Below the pieces are notes generated by a model, which saw only the letters and a program-made list of their open reading frames with translations, made no database searches and was not told the DNA's origin. The position numbers and the translations under genes are program-made. Of a stretch of DNA of 64,000 bases, positions 42,155-51,116 are shown one piece after another. This DNA is from Streptomyces sp. AC550_RSS872 (GTDB taxonomy: Bacteria; Actinomycetota; Actinomycetes; Streptomycetales; Streptomycetaceae). The stretch lies in assembly GCF_019049285.1 (NCBI RefSeq), contig NZ_JAGMUL010000014.1, positions 116,299 through 180,298 of the forward strand, given 5' to 3'. Position 1 is the stretch's first letter. Each line of letters opens with the position of its first letter.

Positions 42155-43480
42155 CTATGCCGTCATCGCCACGGGAGCCGTCCGTCGCCGGATCACCAGC
42201 GCCATCAGCGCGGCCGCCGCGCACAGGGCGCCCGAGGCGTACCAGACCACGTCGTAGGCGCCGAAGACATCGCGCGCGACCCCGCCGAGGACGGCCACCA
42301 GCGCGGCTCCGACCTGGTGGGAGGCGAGGACCCAGCCGAAGACGATCGCGCTGTCCTCGCCGTACTGCTCCCGGCACAGGGCGACGGTGGGCGGGACGGT
42401 GGCGACCCAGTCGAGGCCGTAGAAGACGATGAAGAAGAGCATGGGCGGGTGGACGCTCGGCGCGAGCAGCATCGGCAGGAACAGGAGGGAGACGCCGCGC
42501 AGGGCGTAGTAGACCGCGAGCAGGCGGCGCGCGTCGAAGCGGTCGGTGAGCCAGCCGGAGGCGATCGTGCCGATCACGTCGAACACGCCGATGACGGCGA
42601 GCAGCGAGGCGGCGGCCGGGACGGGCATGCCGTGGTCGTGGGCGGCGGGTACGAAGTGGGTCTGGACGAGGCCGTTGGTGGAGGCACCGCAGATCGCGAA
42701 GGTGCCGGCGAGCAGCCAGAAGGGGCCGGTGCGGGCCGCCTTCAGCAGCACGGTGACGGCACGGCGGGCGGCGCCCGGCACCGGGGGCGGCTTGGCCACG
42801 AACTCCTGCGCGCCGTACGGCTTCAGGGCCACATCGGCCGGGTGGTCGCGCAGCAGCAGGAGGACGAAGGGGACGACGGCGAGGGCCGTGAGGGAGACCG
42901 TGACGGCGGCCGGGCGCCAGTCGCCCTCGTCGACCATCAGGGCCATCAGGGGCAGGAAGATCAGCTGGCCGGAGGCCGAGGCGGCGGTGAGGATGCCGGT
43001 GACCAGGCCGCGTCGTTCGGTGAACCAGCGGTTGGTGACGGTCGCGGCGAAGGCCAGCGCCATCGAGCCGGTGCCGAGGCCCACCAGCAGACCCCAGCAC
43101 AGCAGCAGCTGCCAGGCCGCCGTCATCCAGACCGTCAGGCCCGAGCCGAGCGCGATCAGGACGAGCGCGAAGGCAACCACGCGCCGGATGCCGAAGCGGT
43201 CCATCAGCGCGGCGGCGAACGGGGCGGTGAGGCCGTAGAGGGCCAGGTTGAGGGAGACGGCGGCCCCGATCGTGCCGCGCGACCAGCCGAACTCCTCGTG
43301 CAGCGGGTCGATGAGCAGCCCCGGGAGGGAACGGAAGGCGGCCGCGCCGAGGATCGTCACGAAGGCGACGGCGGCGACGAACCAGGCGCGATGGATGCGC
43401 GGACGACCCGGCGGCGGGGACTGGTCGCCGGTGGCGGTCGTGGCGGCGGTGGCGGTGGTGGCGTCGGTTGTCTGCGTCAC
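42155..43480 (-). CDS. MFS transporter, OFA/MCT-like (441 aa)
   Basis: Twelve hydrophobic helices, with GPLALMDRFGIRRV-type loop 2 (here AALMDRFGIRRVVAF) and a central cytoplasmic loop (about 210-245). The substrate is unknown; the family often carries monocarboxylates, which would suit a carboxylate catabolism region (inference). The N-terminal 25 residues are a Thr/Ala-rich tail. GTG 43480 faces the GlxA-type regulator gene across 71 bp, so the regulator may control it. No palindrome is present. Confidence 0.83.
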   Translation of the reverse strand: MTQTTDATTATAATTATGDQSPPPGRPRIHRAWFVAAVAFVTILGAAAFRSLPGLLIDPLHEEFGWSRGTIGAAVSLNLALYGLTAPFAAALMDRFGIRRVVAFALVLIALGSGLTVWMTAAWQLLLCWGLLVGLGTGSMALAFAATVTNRWFTERRGLVTGILTAASASGQLIFLPLMALMVDEGDWRPAAVTVSLTALAVVPFVLLLLRDHPADVALKPYGAQEFVAKPPPVPGAARRAVTVLLKAARTGPFWLLAGTFAICGASTNGLVQTHFVPAAHDHGMPVPAAASLLAVIGVFDVIGTIASGWLTDRFDARRLLAVYYALRGVSLLFLPMLLAPSVHPPMLFFIVFYGLDWVATVPPTVALCREQYGEDSAIVFGWVLASHQVGAALVAVLGGVARDVFGAYDVVWYASGALCAAAALMALVIRRRTAPVAMTA

Positions 43481-43516
43481 GACAACGAGCTTCGGGCCTG
43501 CGCGGCCGTGAAGCCA

Positions 43517-43545
43517 TTGGCCCGAAGGACAGCATTCGTTAGGAT
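43517..43545 (+). promoter_or_regulatory. Leaderless promoter of the GlxA-type regulator
   Basis: TTGGCC (43517-43522), 17-bp spacer, TAGGAT (43540-43545), 6 nt, ATG 43552. Good actinobacterial -10 and spacing for transcription from the start codon itself. Confidence 0.6.
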
Positions 43546-43551
43546 CGGGCC

Positions 43552-44592
43552 ATGAGTAGTGAGCCGGAGCATGAAGAGCGCGAGCCCGGGCTCCGCCCGC
43601 ATCGCGTCGTCGTCCTGGCCCTGGACGGCCTGCTCCCCTTCGAGCTGGGCATCCCGCACCGCATCTTCGGCCGCCCCAAGGACGCGCTGGGACGGCACCT
43701 GTACGAGGTCGTCACCTGCTCGATCCGGCCGCCCGGCCCGGTGCAGACCGACGCCGACTTCGCCATCCACGTGGAGCACGGGCCACAGGCCCTGGCCACC
43801 GCCGACACCGTGATCGTCCCGGCGTCGTACGAACTCGGCCCGGTCTTCGAGGAGGGCGTGCTGACCGACGAGCTGGCCGCCGCACTCGCCCGCATCCGCC
43901 CCGGCACCCGGCTCGCCTCCATCTGCACCGGCGTCTACGTCCTGGCCGCCGCCGGCCTGCTCGACGGCCGCCCGGCCACCACACACTGGGCCGACGCCGA
44001 GCGCTTCCAGCGGCTCTTCCCGAGGATCGAGGTCGACGCGGACGTCCTGTTCATCGACGACGGCGACGTCCTGACCTCGGCCGGTGTCGCGGCCGGCATC
44101 GACCTGTGCCTCCACATGGTCCGCCGCGACCACGGCACGGCCATCGCCAACGAGGTGGCCCGCCGCACCGTCGTACCGCCCCACCGGGACGGCGGCCAGG
44201 CCCAGTACATCCACCGTCCGGTCCCCGACCCACAGCAGGCCTCCACGACCACGGCCCGCGCCTGGGCCCTGGGCCGCCTCCACGAGCCGATCCAGCTGCG
44301 GGACATGGCGGACCAGGAGGCGATGTCGGTGCGCACCTTCACCCGCCGCTTCCGCGAGGAGGTCGGCATCAGCCCCGGCCAGTGGCTCACCCAGCAACGC
44401 GTCGAACGCGCCCGCCACCTCCTGGAGTCCACGGACCTCTCGGTCGACCAGGTGGCCAGGGACGCCGGATTCGGTACGGCCCAGTCGATGCGCCAGCACC
44501 TACAGGCTGCGCTCGGCGTCACACCCACCAGCTACCGGCGCACCTTCCGCGCCGCGAACAACGCCGACGTCCAGGTCCCCAGCGGTACTTGA
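43552..44592 (+). CDS. GlxA-family AraC/DJ-1 transcriptional regulator (346 aa)
   Basis: The N-terminal DJ-1/PfpI domain (about 20-190) has the nucleophile-elbow-like SICTGVYVLAAAGLLDG. The C-terminal AraC helix-turn-helix pair (about 225-330) has FTRRFREEVGISPGQWLTQQRVERARHLLE and VARDAGFGTAQSMRQHL. Members sense small metabolites through the DJ-1 domain. It is divergent from an MFS transporter. The last 93 bp are antisense to the 3' end of the next gene. Confidence 0.88.
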   Translation: MSSEPEHEEREPGLRPHRVVVLALDGLLPFELGIPHRIFGRPKDALGRHLYEVVTCSIRPPGPVQTDADFAIHVEHGPQALATADTVIVPASYELGPVFEEGVLTDELAAALARIRPGTRLASICTGVYVLAAAGLLDGRPATTHWADAERFQRLFPRIEVDADVLFIDDGDVLTSAGVAAGIDLCLHMVRRDHGTAIANEVARRTVVPPHRDGGQAQYIHRPVPDPQQASTTTARAWALGRLHEPIQLRDMADQEAMSVRTFTRRFREEVGISPGQWLTQQRVERARHLLESTDLSVDQVARDAGFGTAQSMRQHLQAALGVTPTSYRRTFRAANNADVQVPSGT

Positions 44593-45753
44593 GCCCTCAC
44601 GGCGGGCCTCTCCCCACCAGCCGAGCGCCGTCAGCAGCAGGGTCACCACCACCCCGGCCAGGATCGCCGTGGACGGCGCCACCACCTGGAGCAGACCGCC
44701 CGCGAGGGAGCCCGTCGCCGCGTAGCCGGCGCCCGCGGCCGCGTACATCATGGCGTAGCCCGCGGCCAGGACGCCCGGTGGCAGGGCCTCGCGCAGCGAC
44801 AGGTTGCGGGTGATCAGCGCACCGGACTGCACCGTACCCGCGAGGACGAGGGCCAACGCGATCCCGGCCGCGCCCGGTATCAGCGCGGCGAGCGTCACGA
44901 ACACCGACATGACGCACATCAGCACCACACTGCGCGTGCGCAGCCGCCCCGGCCACGACCGCAGGCCGTACAGGAACGCCCCGAGCCCCGCTCCCACCGC
45001 CATGCCCGCCAGCATCGGCCCCGACCAGCCGACGCCGATGCCGCGCTGTTCCAGGAGGGCGGGCAGGGTGAGTTCGGCGAGGCCGAGGAGGGTGAGGCTG
45101 GCCGCCCCTGTGACGTAGACCGGCCAGGCCCGTATCAGCACGCGGGTCTTCGTCCGGCCCGTATCCTCGTCCTGTTCCCCCCTGGCCCAGCCCGCGGGCA
45201 GCAGCCAGTGGCCCGTGATCGACGACGCCATGAGGACGGCCGCGAGGATCAGCGGCACGCGGGGCGCCACCCCGAGGGCGAGGCCGGCGACCGCGACCGG
45301 GGACACGGCCCACACGCCGGACATCAGCATCGACTCGATGGACAGCGCCTGCGCCGCCGCCCGCTCCGGGACCAGAGAGGTCAGCAGCGCCCGCTGACCG
45401 CCGGCGACCGCGGCCGGTGCCGCACCGGCCAGGAACGCGAACGCCCCCAGCACGACGGGATGCGCCCCGGCCAGCGCCCCCAGCCCCACGAACCCCACCG
45501 TCCCGCCCGCGAGCCCGAGCGCCAGGTGCCGCCGGCCGCGAGCCGGGTCCAGCCGCATCCCGAGGACCGGGGCGCCGAGGATCTCACCGAGCACATAGGC
45601 CGCCGCGAGAGCCGCACCCAGGGTGTAGCCGCCGGGCCGCTCCCGCACCAGAAACACCAGCGCCAACGGCGCCATGGCGACCGGCATGCGAGAGGCGACG
45701 GCGGTGCAGGCCCAGATCAGGACCTGCTTGGAGGCGACGTCTCGATAGGTCAT
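44500..45753 (-). CDS. MFS transporter (417 aa)
   Basis: Eleven to twelve hydrophobic helices. It starts VASKQVLIWACTAVASRMPVAMAPLALVFLV, with a GLALGVAPRVPLILAAVLMASS mid-section. The C-terminal 45 residues are hydrophilic (GEARREGSSTAGDLDVG...) and lie in the region overlapping the GlxA gene on the other strand, so the tail may be a late extension created by loss of an earlier stop. Substrate unknown. The next gene starts 131 bp away. Confidence 0.8.
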   Translation of the reverse strand: MTYRDVASKQVLIWACTAVASRMPVAMAPLALVFLVRERPGGYTLGAALAAAYVLGEILGAPVLGMRLDPARGRRHLALGLAGGTVGFVGLGALAGAHPVVLGAFAFLAGAAPAAVAGGQRALLTSLVPERAAAQALSIESMLMSGVWAVSPVAVAGLALGVAPRVPLILAAVLMASSITGHWLLPAGWARGEQDEDTGRTKTRVLIRAWPVYVTGAASLTLLGLAELTLPALLEQRGIGVGWSGPMLAGMAVGAGLGAFLYGLRSWPGRLRTRSVVLMCVMSVFVTLAALIPGAAGIALALVLAGTVQSGALITRNLSLREALPPGVLAAGYAMMYAAAGAGYAATGSLAGGLLQVVAPSTAILAGVVVTLLLTALGWWGEARREGSSTAGDLDVGVVRGAEGAPVAGGCDAERSL

Positions 45754-45883
45754 GGGATGACGTTAGGTGCCACCACTGACAACACGGCAGCCGTTTTCCG
45801 GGCCTGTGGACAACGCGGAAGACGTGGCAGACGCGCCGGGCGGCCTCGCGAATCCACAGGAAGTATGCGCAGGAAGTACGGCC

Positions 45884-46933
45884 TCAGAACGTGAGCACTC
45901 CGCGGGCCACCTTCCCCGCCTCCGCGTCCGCCGCCGCCCGCTCGAACTCCTCCACCGGATACGTCTGCGTCACCAGCTCGTCCAGCAACAGCCGCCCGTC
46001 CCGGTACAGCTCGGCGTACAGCGCGATGTCCCGCTGCGGCCTCGACGACCCGTACCGGCAGCCCAGGATCGACTTGTCCAGGTACATGGAGGACACGACG
46101 AAGGACGCCTCGGCGCCGGCCGGAGGAACCCCCAGGAGCACCGCCTGCCCGTGCCGGTCCAGCAGATCGACCGCCTGCCGGATGAGCTCGACCCGCCCCA
46201 CGCACTCGAAGGCATGGTCGGCCCCCGTAGGCAGCAGTTCCCGCACGCCCTCCGTCGAGGTCAGGAAGTCGGTCGCCCCGAACTGCCGGGCCACCGCCTC
46301 CTTCGCCGGATTCGCGTCGACGGCGACGATCCGCAGGGCACCCGCGATCCGCGCGCCCTGAAGGACGTTGAGCCCGATACCGCCGGTACCGATCACGACC
46401 ACACTGTCCCCGCGGTCCACCTTCGCCCGGTTGAGGACGGCTCCCACCCCCGTCAGCACCCCGCACCCGATCAAGGCGGCGGACGGCAGGGGAATGTCCT
46501 TCTCGATACGCACCACCTGCACGGCCTTGACCACGGTCCGCTCGGCGAACGCGGAGTTGGAGGCGAACTGGAAGACGGGCCGCCCTCCTTGGCTGAACGG
46601 CCGGCCGGGCCGTCCGATCGCCTGCCGGCACATCGTCGGCCGCCCCCGGTCGCACTCCGCGCACGTACCACAGTTGGCGAGAGTGGACAGCGCCACATGA
46701 TCCCCGGGCCCCACATGGGTGACCCCCACACCCACCGCTTCCACCACCCCTGCCCCCTCATGGCCCAGCACCACAGGAACCGGAAAAGGTATGGTCCCGT
46801 CCACCACAGACAGATCGCTGTGGCACAACCCGGCAGCCGAGATCGCGACCAGCACCTCCCCGGGCCCCGGATCCCGTACCTCCAGGTCGTCCACGACCTG
46901 AACCCGCTTCCCGTCGAACAGCACCGCGCGCAT
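45884..46933 (-). CDS. Zinc-dependent alcohol dehydrogenase, MDR family (349 aa)
   Basis: Catalytic zinc motif AAGLCHSD and GHEGAGVVEAVG near residues 35-70. The structural zinc cluster CGTCAECDRGRPTMC has four cysteines near 85-100. Rossmann VVIGTGGIGLNVLQGARIAG lies near 170. It oxidises primary or secondary alcohols to aldehydes or ketones with NAD-type cofactor; mycothiol use is possible. ATG 46933 shares its A with the dehydrogenase stop (TGATG), so it is the third gene of an SDR, acyl-CoA dehydrogenase, alcohol dehydrogenase run driven from sites 10 and 11. Confidence 0.88.
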   Translation of the reverse strand: MRAVLFDGKRVQVVDDLEVRDPGPGEVLVAISAAGLCHSDLSVVDGTIPFPVPVVLGHEGAGVVEAVGVGVTHVGPGDHVALSTLANCGTCAECDRGRPTMCRQAIGRPGRPFSQGGRPVFQFASNSAFAERTVVKAVQVVRIEKDIPLPSAALIGCGVLTGVGAVLNRAKVDRGDSVVVIGTGGIGLNVLQGARIAGALRIVAVDANPAKEAVARQFGATDFLTSTEGVRELLPTGADHAFECVGRVELIRQAVDLLDRHGQAVLLGVPPAGAEASFVVSSMYLDKSILGCRYGSSRPQRDIALYAELYRDGRLLLDELVTQTYPVEEFERAAADAEAGKVARGVLTF

Positions 46934-48084
46934 CAGACGACCCCCTTGGGCTCCCTGGGCAGGCCGAGCACCCGCTCGGCGATGATCGTGCGCTGAACCT
47001 GATCGGATCCGCCGTAGATGGTGTCGGCCCGCGAGAACAGGAACAGCTGCTGAGCCTCGTCGAGTTCGTACGGCGCCGCAGCCGACCACTCCTGCGGCCC
47101 GACCCCGCCGGCCGCACCCCGCACCAGCACCGCCAGCTCCCCGAGCCGCTGATGCCAGCCACCCCACAACAGCTTGGCCACACTGGGCGCCCCCGCGTCC
47201 CCGGAGCGCCCCAACGTACGCAACGCGTTCCAGCCCATCACCCGCAGCTCGGCCCACTGCCGCACCAGCCGCTCCCGCACCACGGGATCACCGACCGCCC
47301 CCGTCTCCACGGCCGCCCGCACCACCCGCCCCAACTCCTGGGCGAACCCGACCTGCTGGGCAAGCGTCGACACTCCCCGCTCGAACCCGAGCAGACTCAT
47401 CGCGACGCGCCAGCCGCCACCCTCGCCCCCCACGACATGCTCCGCACGCGCGCGTGCCCCGTCGAAGAACACCTCGTTGAAATCGCTGGTCCCCGTCATC
47501 TGCCGAATGGGCCGCACCTCGACACGCCCCGGCTGGTCCATGGGAACGAGAAGGAAAGTCAGCCCGTGATGCCGACTCGACTCGGGATCCGTACGGGCCA
47601 GCACAAAACACCAGTCGGCCTCATGAGCAAGAGAGGTCCAGATCTTCTGCCCGGTAATCCAGTAGTTTCCGTCCGCCCCCAGCTCTGCCTTGGTCCGCAC
47701 CCCCGCGAGATCGGACCCCGCCCCGGGCTCGCTGTACCCCTGACACCACAACTCGTCCCCAGCAGCAACCGCCGGCAGAAACCGCGCCTTCTGCTCCTCG
47801 CTGCCATGTGCGATGAGGGTGGGCGCAAGCAACTTCTCCCCGATATGCCCAGACCGCGCGGGCGCCCCCGACCGTGCGTATTCCTCGGCCCAGACAACCT
47901 GCTGGGTCAGGCTGGCACGCCGATTGCCGTATCCGTCCTCGGCCCACCCGAGCCCTATCCACCCGGCTTTGCCCAGCACCCGTTCCCAACCGCGCCGATC
48001 CTGAGCGTCCTTGGCATACTCATCCAGCCACGCCCGCACTTCCAAACGAAACGCTTCATCCTCCGCCGCGTACCCGAAGTCCAT
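46933..48084 (-). CDS. Acyl-CoA dehydrogenase, alpha-type, FadE26-like (383 aa)
   Basis: Residues about 115-125 read LWCQGYSEPGAGSDLA and about 140-150 KIWTSLAHEADWC, both substrate/FAD contact loops. The C-terminal SRADTIYGGSDQVQRTIIAERVLGLP matches FadE26/FadE28-like alpha subunits. The usual partner is a beta-type dehydrogenase lacking part of the FAD site. None is adjacent; the beta-type gene at 25784 in the same regulon is the candidate. ATG 48084 follows a GGAG. It is separated from the SDR gene by a 139-bp gap filled by an intergenic repeat. Confidence 0.86.
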   Translation of the reverse strand: MDFGYAAEDEAFRLEVRAWLDEYAKDAQDRRGWERVLGKAGWIGLGWAEDGYGNRRASLTQQVVWAEEYARSGAPARSGHIGEKLLAPTLIAHGSEEQKARFLPAVAAGDELWCQGYSEPGAGSDLAGVRTKAELGADGNYWITGQKIWTSLAHEADWCFVLARTDPESSRHHGLTFLLVPMDQPGRVEVRPIRQMTGTSDFNEVFFDGARARAEHVVGGEGGGWRVAMSLLGFERGVSTLAQQVGFAQELGRVVRAAVETGAVGDPVVRERLVRQWAELRVMGWNALRTLGRSGDAGAPSVAKLLWGGWHQRLGELAVLVRGAAGGVGPQEWSAAAPYELDEAQQLFLFSRADTIYGGSDQVQRTIIAERVLGLPREPKGVV

Positions 48085-48127
48085 AGGGGTCTCCTCGTCA
48101 TCTCCGGCCGGGAACAACGCCCATTCT

Positions 48128-48210
48128 TTTAGGGGCGCGGGGCTGTATCGATTTGCGGCTCCGCCGCGTGGGCGCGACAAGCCACAAACCATCCGCGGCC
48201 GCCACACGAC
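48128..48210. repeat. Streptomyces intergenic repeat, copy 3
   Basis: GGGGCGCGGGGCTGTATCG, then TGCGGCTCCGCCGCGTGGGC and GCGACAAGCCACAAACC. This is the inverse orientation of copy 4. It lies between the SDR and dehydrogenase genes and could act as an RNA hairpin within the operon. Confidence 0.78.
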
Positions 48211-48223
48211 CGTCCGCCCCGAG

Positions 48224-49138
48224 CTATTGGGCGTTGGGCCGTTCCCCACTCGCCGCAGCCCGCCTCATCTCCCGCACCCGCTCCAACAACGGCATCGGAT
48301 CCACCCCCACCACCCCCGGCAGCACCTCCGCGACCCGCTCCGGCGTCCACCCCCCCACCGCATAGGCCGAGCGCAGCTCCCGCGGCTGAGCCCACACCGC
48401 GATCTTCGGCCCCGCAACCGTGTACACCTGCCCCGTGATCCCCTGCTCCCGCGCCCCGTCCGACAGCAGGTAGACCACCAGCGCGGCCACGTCCTCCGGC
48501 TCCCCGATCTCGGTCAGCTCCATGGGAACCCCGGCCGACATCCGTGTACGCGCGACGGGCGCCACCGCGTTGGCGGTCACCCCGTACCTGTTCAAGCCCA
48601 GCGCGGCGCTCCGCACGAGCGAGATGATCCCGCCCTTAGCCGCGCTGTAGTTCGCCTGCGACACGGACCCCTGATGGTTCCCGCTGGTGAACCCGATCAG
48701 GGTGCCCGCCCCCTGCTTCCGCATCACCGCGGCGGCGGCCCGGAACACCGTGAACGTCCCCTTCAGATGAGTGGCGATCACCGGATCCCACTCGTCCTCG
48801 GTCATGTTGAACAGCATCCGTTCACGCAGAATCCCGGCGACACAGACCACACCGTCGATACGTCCGTACGACGACAGCGCGACGTCGACCACCCGCTGCC
48901 CGCCCGCCATCGTGGAGATGTCGTCGGCGACCGCAACCGCCTCGCCGCCCGCCGCCTCGATCTCCTTGACCACGGCCTCGGCGACCTCGCTGGTGGGCGA
49001 GGCACCTTCCACCGACACCCCGTAGTCGTTGACGACGACCCGCGCTCCCTCGGCGGCGGCCGCGAGCGCGACGGCCCGTCCGATCCCCCGCCCCGCGCCC
49101 GTCACGGCGACGACCTTGCCTGCCAAGAAGTTCCCCAT
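48224..49138 (-). CDS. Short-chain dehydrogenase, HSD17B4-like (304 aa)
   Basis: N-terminal VAVTGAGRGIGRAVALAAA (TGxxxGIG), VNDYGV cofactor strand, CVAGILRERMLFNMTEDEW (family-typical of multifunctional-enzyme-type 17-beta-HSD4 / 3-hydroxyacyl-CoA dehydrogenases), and catalytic Tyr-Lys in YSAAKGG near residue 170. A C-terminal extension of about 60 residues follows the usual SDR core. Likely oxidises a 3-hydroxyacyl-CoA in side-chain beta-oxidation (inference). It is divergent from the cyclase-family gene across 96 bp with two palindromes and heads the SDR-dehydrogenase-ADH run. Confidence 0.86.
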   Translation of the reverse strand: MGNFLAGKVVAVTGAGRGIGRAVALAAAAEGARVVVNDYGVSVEGASPTSEVAEAVVKEIEAAGGEAVAVADDISTMAGGQRVVDVALSSYGRIDGVVCVAGILRERMLFNMTEDEWDPVIATHLKGTFTVFRAAAAVMRKQGAGTLIGFTSGNHQGSVSQANYSAAKGGIISLVRSAALGLNRYGVTANAVAPVARTRMSAGVPMELTEIGEPEDVAALVVYLLSDGAREQGITGQVYTVAGPKIAVWAQPRELRSAYAVGGWTPERVAEVLPGVVGVDPMPLLERVREMRRAAASGERPNAQ

Positions 49139-49161
49139 GCCCCGGCCCCTTCCCGCAGTTT

Positions 49162-49176
49162 CTGACGGTCCGTTAG
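49162..49176. promoter_or_regulatory. Regulon palindrome, site 10 (CTGACGGTCCGTTAG)
   Basis: One mismatch, in the SDR/cyclase divergent region, proximal to the SDR start at 49138. Confidence 0.74.
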
Positions 49177-49188
49177 ATTCGTATCGAT

Positions 49189-49203
49189 TCTACGACCCGT
49201 CAG
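49189..49203. promoter_or_regulatory. Regulon palindrome, site 11 (TCTACGACCCGTCAG), degenerate
   Basis: The left half-site is weak (three mismatches), the right half intact. Centred exactly 27 bp from site 10, the same spacing as sites 3 and 4. Confidence 0.58.
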
Positions 49204-49234
49204 ATACGCGGAGACAAGCCCCGGGGAGGGACTC

Positions 49235-50161
49235 ATGTCACTGCCGGACGTGTTCCACGAGATCGCCAAGCGCGTGAACAACTGGGGCCGTTGGGGTGCC
49301 GACGACGAGATCGGGACCCTGAACCTCATCACCGACGAGGTGGTCCGCGAGGCGGCCGCCTGTGTCCGCAGCGGCCGTCGCATCCCGCTCGCGCTACCCC
49401 TCCAGCAGGACGGCGTGCAGACCGGGATGATCCCCGGGCGCGTGAACCCCCTGCACACCATGGTGCAGATCAACCAGGAGCTGTTCGGTCCGGGAACCGT
49501 CGCGTGCAGCGACGACGCCGTGACCATGGGCCTCCAGGCCGCCACCCACTGGGACGCGCTCACCCACGTCTCCCACTCGGGCCGGATCTACAACGGCCGC
49601 CCCGCCGACACCATCACCCCGCACGGCGGCGCCGAGTTCAGCGGCATCGACAAGGCGCGGCACATCGTCTCGCGCGGGGTACTGCTGGACGTGGCACGCG
49701 CGCGTGGCGTCCCGCGGCTCGACGGGGGGCACGCGGTCACCCCGGAGGACCTGGAGGCGGCCGAGGAAATGGCGGGCACCCGCGTGCGGGCCGGCGACAT
49801 CGTGCTCGTACGGACGGGGCAGGTCCAGGTGTACCTCGCGGGCGACAAGCATGCGTACGGCTACCCCTCGCCCGGTCTGTCGATCCGTACGCCGGAGTGG
49901 TTCCACGCGCGCGACGTCGCGGCCGTGGCCAATGACACGCTCACGTTTGAGATATTTCCGCCGGAGACAGAGGATTTGTGGCTGCCCGTGCACGCGCTCG
50001 ACCTGGTCGAGATGGGGATGCTCCAGGGCCAGAACTGGAATCTCGAAGATTTGTCCACAGCCTGTGGACAACAGGGCAGCCATACGTTCCTGCTGTCCGC
50101 GATGCCCGAGCCGTTCGTCGGCGGCACGGGGACACCCGTCGCACCCGTGGCCGTCCTCTGA
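49235..50161 (+). CDS. Cyclase-family (kynurenine formamidase-like) metal hydrolase (308 aa)
   Basis: Begins with NNWGRWGADDEIGTLNLIT, typical of PF04199. The metal-site motif is ATHWDALTHVSHSG near residue 108, and a C-terminal PVHALDLVEMGMLQGQNWNLEDL supplies the last ligand region. Family members hydrolyse cyclic amides, lactones or N-formyl groups; the substrate here is unknown, and ring opening of a lactone intermediate is a reasonable guess. GGGGAGG lies before ATG 49235. It is divergent from the SDR gene under sites 10 and 11. Confidence 0.84.
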   Translation: MSLPDVFHEIAKRVNNWGRWGADDEIGTLNLITDEVVREAAACVRSGRRIPLALPLQQDGVQTGMIPGRVNPLHTMVQINQELFGPGTVACSDDAVTMGLQAATHWDALTHVSHSGRIYNGRPADTITPHGGAEFSGIDKARHIVSRGVLLDVARARGVPRLDGGHAVTPEDLEAAEEMAGTRVRAGDIVLVRTGQVQVYLAGDKHAYGYPSPGLSIRTPEWFHARDVAAVANDTLTFEIFPPETEDLWLPVHALDLVEMGMLQGQNWNLEDLSTACGQQGSHTFLLSAMPEPFVGGTGTPVAPVAVL

Positions 50162-50639
50162 ACCGTCCAGCCCTCTGAACTCTCGGACTCTCCCGCGAGG
50201 TCGGCTGGCGGCGCGACTTCCCCACTCCCGGCTACCGCCCGAGCAGGGGGTGCCCCCATCCGCCCCGAGCACGGCACCGCGCGCCGCCATCCGACTCCGG
50301 CGTACCCGCCCCGGCCCTCCTGGCCCTCGGAGAACCGACGCCGAATCACGACCCACACTCGGCAAGGGCTTCCGTCACCGAAGCCCTCGTCGTCCCCTCG
50401 CGGCGAATCGCTGACCACAAGCGTGATCAACCGGACACGCGGCGTCAACACCAAGTCGGGGATTTGTTACTTACGCCCTATTTACAGAAGGCCGCGCACG
50501 GAAGCATGCCCAGGCGCACCGACGACCCTCGGAACCGAGAGGTGCAGCGTTCCCTGCAACCGTGCACCGGATCCGGCGGAATGGTCACGCCGCGCGCCGG
50601 CCACACCGCTTCACACACATCGGCGCCCCCGTGCACCCG
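50162..50639. other. 478-bp region between two convergent 3' ends
   Basis: No coding signal with Streptomyces-like third-position bias in a plausible frame, no perfect hairpin longer than 7 bp that I could find, and no palindrome copy. Composition is mixed with a locally A/T-richer part near 50455-50495. Confidence 0.5.
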
Positions 50640-51116
50640 TCACACCGCTTCGTACGCGAGCCCCTCGTACGCCGACACCCTGCTCCCGCAGGCGGAAGCG
50701 GACGTCGCCGACTCCGTGTCACGGTCCAGTTCGCACCAGATCCGCTTGCCGGCACCCTCGGTGCTCCAGCCCCACCGGTCCGCGAGACCGTCGACGAGGG
50801 CGAGTCCGCGGCCGCCGGTCGCGTCACCGTCGACGCATCGGGGCACCGGCGCCCGCCCGCTGCGGTCGGCCACCTCGAGCCGTACGGTGGCACAGTCCTG
50901 GGCCGCGCCCGGCAGGGAGAGCCGCAGCACGGCCGGACAACCGGTGTGCACCACGGCGTTGGTGACCAGTTCGGAGACGAGCAGGATCAGCGTCTCGGCG
51001 AGCGGCTCATCGGCCTGTATCCCCGACCCGGCGAGCCGCGAGCGTGCCCACCGCCGGGCTCGCCCCACCTCAGCGGGGTCGGGCCGGATCTCCAGCTGCA
51101 CTTGAAGCACCTGCAC
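50640..51116 (-). CDS. HATPase_c (RsbW/SpoIIAB-like) ATP-binding regulator (158 aa)
   Basis: GHKL ATPase fold. The N-box is ETLILLVSELVTNAVVHTG near residue 50, the G-box DGDATGGRGLALVDGLADRWGW near 105. There is no fused receiver or phosphatase domain. In Streptomyces such proteins act as anti-sigma-like kinases of STAS proteins. A STAS gene lies 5 kb away at 56017, but no link is demonstrated. The last 25 residues are a Ser/Ala-rich tail. Confidence 0.84.
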   Translation of the reverse strand: MQVLQVQLEIRPDPAEVGRARRWARSRLAGSGIQADEPLAETLILLVSELVTNAVVHTGCPAVLRLSLPGAAQDCATVRLEVADRSGRAPVPRCVDGDATGGRGLALVDGLADRWGWSTEGAGKRIWCELDRDTESATSASACGSRVSAYEGLAYEAV

